64,000 nucleotides of DNA from Peribacillus frigoritolerans (lineage in GTDB: Bacteria; Bacillota; Bacilli; Bacillales; DSM-1321). The position numbers were made by a program, and so were the translations under genes. Positions 58,469-64,000 of this stretch are shown in pieces (the stretch's first letter is position 1; each line of letters starts with the position of its first letter). The notes below the pieces were generated by a model. That model had not been told where the DNA came from. It made no database searches and saw only the letters and a list, made by a program, of their open reading frames with translations. The stretch covers positions 124,001-188,000 of the forward strand of contig JAUPFL010000003.1 of NCBI GenBank assembly GCA_030562215.1, in the 5' to 3' direction.

Positions 58469-58712
58469 TTACGCATTTCCCTTCTTGCGTCCTTTCTCTA
58501 GATACCTATGGGCTTGAACTAATTCTTCAAACGCATAACATCTGTCAATGACCGCTTTTAACTTCCCTGCTTCAACAAGTTCCTTGAGGAAGTTTAGAGC
58601 TTCGGGGATTTCAGGTAGCTTGGAATCAAGTGGCGATAAGTACCTTCCTGAGAATTCCCTGTACTTGATACCTTTTAATATTAATCTATCTTCATCTTTT
58701 GTATGGAGAGTT
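58469..58712 (-). pseudogene. Remnant of a zinc-binding/quinone oxidoreductase gene
   Basis: On the minus strand, in frame to a TAA at 58469-58471, the text GIKYREFSGRYLSPLDS...KLKAVIDRCYAFEELVQAHRYLEKGRKKGNA matches the C-terminal end of an NADPH:quinone/alcohol dehydrogenase. No ribosome site or N-terminal domain precedes it; upstream sequence (58713-58850) has no family likeness. It is best read as a decayed or deleted gene, not merely a one-base error. Confidence 0.7.
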
Positions 58713-58904
58713 CAAGCATGTTTTACAGGAGATACTGTGTTCCAAGAACAGGTTTTATCCCTGTTTTCAGCAGGTCAAACTGGCTAAAGATTTCTTCGTC
58801 ATCACATGCCTAATAATCGGCTCACCTGCATGATTTCGGCCGACAACTTTTTTTATTGAAGTTTTACTCCAATTTATATTTCCATTTCAATTCCTATTAT
58901 TATA

Positions 58905-58935
58905 AAAAAAATCCATTCGTATCGAATGGATTTTA
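58905..58935. terminator. Hairpin with T/A tails
   Basis: AAAAATCCATTCG pairs with CGAATGGATTTT across a three-base loop (58906-58934). It has the form of a bidirectional terminator, although the nearest minus-strand gene upstream is 200 bases away. The remainder of 58713-59152 shows no gene. Confidence 0.65.
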
Positions 58936-59152
58936 ATCAATCGTGCTTCCCTGATGCTTAACAATAAAAATTAATTCCTCTCTTGTACTTGCTATCAATC
59001 TACAACAGTTTTAGATTGATTTTGATCTAAAACCTAAGAATATATAAGCCTCTCTGTCCATGAAGCACTTTTATGATGTTCAGCATATATTATTATTCTG
59101 AATATCAAATTACATAAAGTTCATTATGCTTTTATTTGTCTCCCCGACACTT

Positions 59153-59491
59153 TCATGTTTTTGATTCAATAAAAGCGGCAGCTCCAGCAACAGCAAAGAC
59201 CACTATGATTGGAAAAACAGCAGGAAAATAATAATAAGTAAGTACAGTAATGAGGGAACACCAAAACCCTACACACCAATAACAACTTAAAAGCGAACCA
59301 ATGAAATAACGAAGTCCTGATCCTTTTATTTCAATGATTTCCTCCAGTTGTCCTGAGGCATTTTCTTGGATGGTGGCAGTCAAGAAAGGTTTTCTGATGA
59401 ATGAAGTGATTTCGTCAAATACAATTAAATGAGTTAACCGGAAGGTAGCCAATATTAAAATAAAAAAATCAAGCCATTCGATAGCCAACAC
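59153..59491 (-). CDS. DUF1360 membrane protein
   Basis: 112 residues, unbroken, three hydrophobic segments. DUF1360 features are IEWLDFFILILATFRLTHLIVFDEI and LLSCYWCVGFWCSL with the CxWCxGxW pattern. In bacilli such proteins are found near sporulation or envelope genes; no function is known. Divergent from the Cys-rich protein gene. Start is the ATG at the edge of AGGAGG with short spacing. Confidence 0.85.
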   Translation of the reverse strand: MLAIEWLDFFILILATFRLTHLIVFDEITSFIRKPFLTATIQENASGQLEEIIEIKGSGLRYFIGSLLSCYWCVGFWCSLITVLTYYYFPAVFPIIVVFAVAGAAAFIESKT

Positions 59492-59602
59492 CTATTCACC
59501 TCCTAATCTTTCTTTTCATATTTTATGATTTGGATTTTGATTATATAAATATACATTTATAAATCCATAAAATTTTATTAGCCCATTTTCTAAGAAAAAT
59601 GT

Positions 59603-59630
59603 ACCCATAAAAAGATATCCCCATAGTATG
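59603..59630 (+). promoter_or_regulatory. Possible sigma-K promoter
   Basis: AC (59603-59604), 17 bases, then CATAGTATG (59622-59630) resembles the sigma-K consensus AC-N16/17-CATANNNTA with one mismatch. It lies about 35 bases before the start of the Cys-rich protein gene. It would place that gene in the late mother cell. Confidence 0.45.
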
Positions 59631-59664
59631 TTAATGTGTTCAAAACCTGATACTGAAGGGAAAG

Positions 59665-60822
59665 ATGTTTGATGAAAAAAGGAACGTCAAATCTATTCAG
59701 GGCCGACAAGTGGTACCGAACCCCATCGGACCTGAATGTATTCGTGTTACAAAAGTATATGACTGGGTTGTTCTAACAAATCGTGATCGCAATAAAGTTC
59801 AAATACCTGAGGAATGCTTTGCAGCAATTGAAGATGCACGTCATGATGGTAACACCATAACAGCTACTTGTTCGGAAGTAGTTGGTACACGAAGCTGTGA
59901 TTTTATCGGAGCCATTCCAGCTAACATTCCTAGTGTTCCAGGGGCCCAAATTGTTTCCCTTGCCTTCCATGTCCATATCCGCGTTCAATTCTTTTGCAAT
60001 GGAGAACCACTACCAGGTTGTAATTTCGTAGTACCTGTTAGTTTCATGGATGAAGTAATCCTATGTTTCCCAGAGGGAACAGAAATCAACTGTAATATTT
60101 TCGATGTTCAATGTACAGTTGTTTTAAATCAAATGCTTGGTGATATGGTTGTACTTGATGTGACCATGTGTAAAGATGTTCAAGTTGAGGCTGAGGTTAA
60201 GCTAGAAGTCGAGGCTAAGTTCTGTGGACCACGTCCTGTCATCCCAATTCAAGAAGAAGGGGTCGTGTGCCCAACACCACGATTCCCGCAACAATGCCCA
60301 ACCTTCTTCCCTACATTGAACTGCGACTGCCAAGGTTCAGCAGACTTTACTGGCGAAGCATCCATCCTTGTATTTGAGGACGGTCTAGGAGGTCCAACAA
60401 CAGGAAACTTAGATTTGACTGCTCTAGTTTGTGACCAATGTACCCTTTCTGGTAGCAGGATTCAAGTTACCTACATCGATACATTAGGACCTACTCCTAC
60501 TCCAACTGGAACCCCAGATGCTGATATTGACCAAAGCTTCACGTTTACAGCCAATGACTTTAACCAGCCTACATGTGTTACAGATCCTGTTACTGGATTA
60601 GTAACTGGGCTTACTGCAACTGGTACCGGTATAATAACACCAGCCGGAGGTGTACCAGAAAATGCGACATTCACACTAACTCTAACTGATGCTGATCCTT
60701 TAGGAGATGCTGCTACACTTTTAATAACTGGTGCAACTTCAACTGTTACTATTGCTCTGACAGATGCAGCTAACCCTGCATTAGAGGTTGAAGTAGGAGA
60801 TTGCGAACGTTTCCCTGTATAA
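59665..60822 (+). CDS. Cys-rich protein of unknown function, probable spore-surface protein
   Basis: 385 residues, unbroken, no signal peptide. The first 200 residues are Cys-rich (IPEECFAAIEDARHDGN, FFCNGEPLPGCNF, VILCFPEGTEINCNIFDVQC, VTMCKDVQVEAEVKLEVEAKFCGPRP), alternating with Val/Ile-rich beta strands; the last 150 are Thr/Asp/Gly-rich with repeated short strands (TATGTGIITPAGG). The lack of a signal, high Cys content and sigma-K-like promoter suggest a mother-cell protein assembled on the coat or exosporium. I do not recognise a named family with certainty. Confidence 0.75.
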   Translation: MFDEKRNVKSIQGRQVVPNPIGPECIRVTKVYDWVVLTNRDRNKVQIPEECFAAIEDARHDGNTITATCSEVVGTRSCDFIGAIPANIPSVPGAQIVSLAFHVHIRVQFFCNGEPLPGCNFVVPVSFMDEVILCFPEGTEINCNIFDVQCTVVLNQMLGDMVVLDVTMCKDVQVEAEVKLEVEAKFCGPRPVIPIQEEGVVCPTPRFPQQCPTFFPTLNCDCQGSADFTGEASILVFEDGLGGPTTGNLDLTALVCDQCTLSGSRIQVTYIDTLGPTPTPTGTPDADIDQSFTFTANDFNQPTCVTDPVTGLVTGLTATGTGIITPAGGVPENATFTLTLTDADPLGDAATLLITGATSTVTIALTDAANPALEVEVGDCERFPV

Positions 60823-60828
60823 TACTAA

Positions 60829-60862
60829 AAACCCGAGGGATATTCATCTCTCGGTTTTTTTT
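60829..60862 (+). terminator. Terminator after the Cys-rich protein gene
   Basis: AAACCCGAGGGAT pairs with ATCTCTCGGTTTTTTTT around a short loop, beginning about 10 bases past the stop. Confidence 0.9.
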
Positions 60863-60958
60863 GTAAAGAAACTTGGGTAAGTCTAATTCCATCATTTACT
60901 TCAACTCTTAGTAAATGTATCCCACATTTTAGGCCACCCATTTATTAATTATTAGGTT

Positions 60959-60986
60959 ACATAAAGATTCATGTTTTCATATTTAT
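60959..60986 (+). promoter_or_regulatory. Weak sigma-K-like promoter
   Basis: AC (60959-60960), 17 bases, CATATTTAT (60978-60986): the same spacing as the site at 59603 but a poorer -10 match. It lies about 30 bases before the metalloprotease start. Confidence 0.3.
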
Positions 60987-61015
60987 AGAGCATACCTATA
61001 AAAGGAGAGAAAAAA

Positions 61016-61561
61016 ATGGCATCTGATAAGCTAAGACGTAAAGTAAGAAGAAAATTAGGAATGCCTAACCCGCAGTCCCAACAACATCAGTTAATCACTC
61101 CCTCCGCCCTCCAGGTTCGGCCAGTACGAGCAAAAGGTTGCTGTGGAAAAACAAATGATCCAGGTTTAACATTCGGTACTTTTTACATGACCAATCATGT
61201 TAGGCAAAAAATGATTTCTCATTGCAAACGAGAGCTTCCTATTGAAGCATGTGGACTGCTTTCAGGGGAAAATGGGATTGCAGAAACAATTTGGCCAATG
61301 GAAAATGTCAATAGGAGCTCCTTTTCCTACTCGATGGATTTAGATCAAATTCGTCATGTATTTGAACTTATCGATAGGAGGAATGAAGACTTTATTGGCA
61401 TCTACCATTCCCACCCAACAGATGCTGCTTATCCGTCAGAAGGAGATATTACTTTAAATAACTACCCAGAGGTAGGTCACCTTATTATTTCTTTTGCAAA
61501 CTCGACCCCTGAATTAAAATGTTTCCAATTAACAGGAAAAAAGTCTTTCCGATACAATTAA
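61016..61561 (+). CDS. JAMM/MPN-domain metalloprotease
   Basis: 181 residues, unbroken. Residues 1-55 are a basic, Gln-rich tail with KGCCGK; residues about 56-181 are an MPN+ domain with all the JAMM residues: Glu in LPIEACGLLSGE, the zinc-binding HSHPTDAAYPSEGD (HxH...S..D) and the strand VGHLIISF. Bacterial members are isopeptidases or desampylase/Rri1-type enzymes that clip small modifiers or cysteine-carrier proteins. No ubiquitin-like protein is visible nearby. The Cys-rich neighbour upstream on the same strand is a possible partner or substrate. Start ATG after AAGGAGAGAAAAAA. Confidence 0.9.
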   Translation: MASDKLRRKVRRKLGMPNPQSQQHQLITPSALQVRPVRAKGCCGKTNDPGLTFGTFYMTNHVRQKMISHCKRELPIEACGLLSGENGIAETIWPMENVNRSSFSYSMDLDQIRHVFELIDRRNEDFIGIYHSHPTDAAYPSEGDITLNNYPEVGHLIISFANSTPELKCFQLTGKKSFRYN

Positions 61562-61588
61562 AAGTCGTAAACTGAATTTAGTAAATAA

Positions 61589-61641
61589 GATACTCGCACC
61601 TCTTCCTTATGAATTCAAGGTTGAATCTGCGAGTATTATTT
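61589..61641. terminator. Bidirectional terminator after the JAMM gene
   Basis: GATACTCGCA (61589-61598) pairs with TGCGAGTATT (61628-61637), 29-base internal region with minor pairing, followed by ATTTTTTTC. It lies between two convergent genes. Confidence 0.7.
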
Positions 61642-61688
61642 TTTTCTTTATTTCCCTATAATGATTAAATTAGTTTTTGTATTCCTAT

Positions 61689-62447
61689 TTAGGAAAACTG
61701 ATCATTCCACTTTTTTACTAGGTCGGAAAGTTTGTATTCTTTTCCATCAATAATCATATCAAGGGCATGACCGAAATCAATGGCAACCTTCTGGGTCAAT
61801 TTTGCAATTCTTGGAGCTAAAATGGTTGCCGGGATCCCGGCGGAAATTAACGCTATTTCCCATTCCTGATCAGACTGTAGCTCATTTTGTACTCTATTTA
61901 ACTCTTCATACCCATTTAAATCTATACTGCCAGTAATTTGTACGCCTTGTTCTTTAAAAACGATTTCTGCTTCTTTTGAACGGCGTCCAACAAGAAAAAC
62001 CTTCTTATTACTCAGCCAGGGCCATAATGTCCCCTCGTCCAAGAGGCTCTGCATGATCCAAGCACAACAAGCTTTCGAAGGCATGAACTTCAGTTGTTGA
62101 AGTACAGTTCGGGTTTGTTTTGCCCAAGGATCCAGCCGCCAAGGAGCTATCAAACCAGCAATATCAGTATCCCGCAATGACTTGACCAATTCCCTCCTTA
62201 TTATCTCGGGTGCATTGGATACTCCCGCATAAGATACATAGCGTTTGAATTCCTGTACAAATAATCCATTGGCTGGATAGCTTAAATAGCTTATTTCTCC
62301 GATTCCAAAACGAGCAAGAGAAAAGCCTTTATTCTGTTTTATCGCTTGGTCCAATAATTCTATCACTTTCATATTATCTAATAAGGATTTCTCATAGTGA
62401 TAATTCCCATCAACCACCCCACTTCCACCCCCGGTATGCTCTGCCAT
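61689..62447 (-). CDS. GT-D-fold glycosyltransferase-like protein
   Basis: 252 residues, unbroken, cytosolic. The N-terminal FSLARFGIGEISYLSYP corresponds to the ARFGDGE-type motif of GT-D/DUF1792-like glycosyltransferases, here with Ile in place of Asp; further on are VFLVGRRSKEAE, WEIALISAGIPATILAPRIA and AIDFGHALDMI, the latter resembling the DxGxxxD end of that fold. Probably transfers a sugar to a surface glycan or glycoprotein. Twelve bases after a gene of unknown function, so the two form an operon. Confidence 0.78.
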   Translation of the reverse strand: MAEHTGGGSGVVDGNYHYEKSLLDNMKVIELLDQAIKQNKGFSLARFGIGEISYLSYPANGLFVQEFKRYVSYAGVSNAPEIIRRELVKSLRDTDIAGLIAPWRLDPWAKQTRTVLQQLKFMPSKACCAWIMQSLLDEGTLWPWLSNKKVFLVGRRSKEAEIVFKEQGVQITGSIDLNGYEELNRVQNELQSDQEWEIALISAGIPATILAPRIAKLTQKVAIDFGHALDMIIDGKEYKLSDLVKKWNDQFS

Positions 62448-62459
62448 TAAACCTTTACC

Positions 62460-63701
62460 TTATTGTTTCTTCGTTAATAATAAGGAAATTTGATTGCTTG
62501 AACTGATTTCCAGATCTTGTTCTTTAAAAAACACAAAAGCCTCTACACGAATATTGCTGTTTTCTTCAGGTTGAAGGACGCTTATTTGTAAGTTAGTTAA
62601 AGATTCTGTTTGCCTAGGGTTTATAATTTTAGATTGAATTGGACATATCCAGGTTTCACCCCTCTCCATTTTCTCAAACCATTCATCATTCATATATTTC
62701 CACCCTTTTGTTTCTTCATTTTTCATTACCCCTAAAGTTTCGGCAACATTGGGAGGCAATATTTGCCCAGATATTTTTATACTTTCTGAAGGGCTGGAAC
62801 GCAAGCAGATAACTGGATTCCGCAAAATTTCCGTACCTATATTTTTAATATGAAGATTTCCAATAAGCTTGATTTTGTTACGTTCTTCAAGTTCTTCAAT
62901 AAAAATATGATAATCTAAAAACACTTCCGCTTCTTTTCTTTCAGTAATAGTTGGTTTCTTTAATAAAAACTTTTTCTTTTCTGGTAACCTTTTTTCTTTT
63001 TGCATGGCAGGCTCTAAATTTATCTCAGTATTTTCAGAATGAACAAACATGTTTGAGAAAATTTCAATTGGAACTAATGACAAAACAGATAAAGGCGAAC
63101 TTTCGTGAAATCTAGCCAATATTCCTATTGTTATCGACATCGCATATTTCTCACCAAGTTTTTCCCAAAAATCTTCACCCTTAATAAGAGGATACATAAT
63201 CTGTATATTGATAAAAGGGTTATTTGCGCTTCTGACTACCTCATTAGATTTAAATTTTGTTCCAGTTCTTGTACATTCATAATGAAAAATATCCAATAAC
63301 TTTTTATTAGCTGATTTCGAATTATGGATTAATTCAAGAATGGGCTCTTTTATTCCTGGAATTTCAAAGAGTGAAAAGTATACATGAAAATCAGCCTTTT
63401 CTGATTCCTCCTTTTCATCTATAAGTATCACCTTTGCCCCACATGCAGATAGGAAAGTTTGAATATACTCCAGCACCTTCCTTTCTAGAAGGTGCTTTCT
63501 AAAGGTGTTATATTTAACATCATAGTCGGAGGAAATGACAATTCTTTTACCATGCAATGCAGAACTTAACTGTACCTTCTTATTTTCAGTATCTGGCTGC
63601 ACATCAAAACCCAATTCCCTGAAAAGATAAGTAAATGCTGGGAGAGACTCATAGGGGATGGCTCCTGCCCTTTTATCCCCAACTTCTACTTTAATATCCA
63701 T
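62460..63701 (-). CDS. Protein of unknown function
   Basis: 413 residues, unbroken, no signal peptide. Residues 1-230 look like a Rossmann-like or amidase-type alpha/beta domain (IPYESLPAFTYLFRELGF, HGKRIVISSDYDVKYNTFRKHL, FLSACGAKVILIDEKEE, and a late SITIGILARFHES). Residues about 265-413 are all-beta with paired long strands (VFLDYHIFIEELEERNKIKLIGNLHIKNIGTEILRNPVICLRS), like a surface or glycan-recognition module. The linker is very Lys/Glu-rich. No family is recognised. Operon with the GT-D gene suggests polysaccharide or spore-envelope assembly. Start ATG after AAAGGGGGATAC. Confidence 0.75.
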   Translation of the reverse strand: MDIKVEVGDKRAGAIPYESLPAFTYLFRELGFDVQPDTENKKVQLSSALHGKRIVISSDYDVKYNTFRKHLLERKVLEYIQTFLSACGAKVILIDEKEESEKADFHVYFSLFEIPGIKEPILELIHNSKSANKKLLDIFHYECTRTGTKFKSNEVVRSANNPFINIQIMYPLIKGEDFWEKLGEKYAMSITIGILARFHESSPLSVLSLVPIEIFSNMFVHSENTEINLEPAMQKEKRLPEKKKFLLKKPTITERKEAEVFLDYHIFIEELEERNKIKLIGNLHIKNIGTEILRNPVICLRSSPSESIKISGQILPPNVAETLGVMKNEETKGWKYMNDEWFEKMERGETWICPIQSKIINPRQTESLTNLQISVLQPEENSNIRVEAFVFFKEQDLEISSSNQISLLLTKKQ

Positions 63702-64000
63702 TTATGTATCCCCCTTTATGTTAATCCTGGTAACAGATTTACTATTCAAAAGGATTAATAATACCGTACGGCTCTTTTCTCACAACCCTTATACCACCCA
63801 ATATTTATAATATGTAAGAGTAATGAAGAAATGATAAAGAATACACTTAGCAGACTCTAATTGCTTGTGTAAGTTTGTATATACAATATTAAAAGGAAAT
63901 GCAGTGCCTCCATCCATGTAAATTCTTAAGGATTTTATGAGGGAATCAAAAAGGGGATAAATATAATCACCAATTTGAAATACGGTACATATAACTATTA
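63702..64000. other. Promoter region of the unknown-GT operon, no gene found
   Basis: About 300 bases of AT-rich sequence to the window end with no coding region or hairpin that I can support. Confidence 0.35.

Noticed and set aside
58345-58787. Plus-strand small genes in the region of the quinone oxidoreductase remnant
   Set aside because: They are antisense to the recognisable remnant and lack ribosome sites.

Overview
The window looks like chromosomal DNA of a low-GC, spore-forming, Gram-positive bacterium of the Bacillus/Peribacillus type. Signs are strong AGGAGG-type ribosome binding sites, frequent GTG/TTG starts, cre and KdgR-type operators, a yybP-ykoY riboswitch before a TerC gene, and genes resembling the B. 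subtilis kdg/uxu/yjm set. No rRNA, tRNA, phage, transposase or CRISPR was seen.

Layout. 0-8 kb: an amino-acid permease, a histidine kinase, and a sigma-54 activator divergent from an aldehyde dehydrogenase that has a clear -24/-12 promoter and two palindromic upstream sites; then a riboswitch-controlled TerC gene. 8.5-15 kb: an altronate/tagaturonate operon (uxaA, an LgoD-like dehydrogenase, uxaB) divergent from an AraC regulator, and an MFS sugar-acid transporter. 15-22 kb: kdgR and the operon kdgK-yjmC-yjmD-kdgA-uxuA-uxuB, which takes fructuronate/mannonate to KDG, KDPG and then pyruvate plus glyceraldehyde-3-phosphate. 22-23 kb: a DMT exporter on the plus strand. 23.7-46.2 kb: one co-directional minus-strand block of about 22.5 kb. 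It holds a TRAP transporter with two binding proteins, a LarA-type nickel-pincer isomerase, three sugar-acid dehydratases of different folds, an IclR regulator, two FAH-fold enzymes, a semialdehyde dehydrogenase, a DHDPS-type aldolase, an unassigned TIM-barrel-like protein, a 2-hydroxyacid dehydrogenase, a second KDG kinase and KDPG aldolase, and at its end larE, larB, larC1, larC2 and a nickel importer. 46.8-58 kb: a chemoreceptor, secreted or lipid-anchored proteins, a two-component system, a duplicated intergenic repeat, a large secreted phosphoesterase and small membrane or exported proteins. 59-64 kb: probable spore-surface and polysaccharide genes, including a JAMM metalloprotease.

The most interesting system is the 22.5-kb block. 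A LarA homologue needs the nickel-pincer nucleotide made by LarB, LarC and LarE. Here the isomerase, the full cofactor pathway and a nickel importer lie on one strand with aldonate/aldarate catabolic enzymes. I infer that the isomerase is a sugar-acid epimerase or racemase that feeds the adjacent dehydratases.

Caution: roughly 25 of about 60 genes contain single-base frame breaks, nearly all one-base losses in short A, G or T runs, while the protein similarity continues across the break. I read these as sequencing errors rather than gene decay and give full-span coordinates with the breaks noted.
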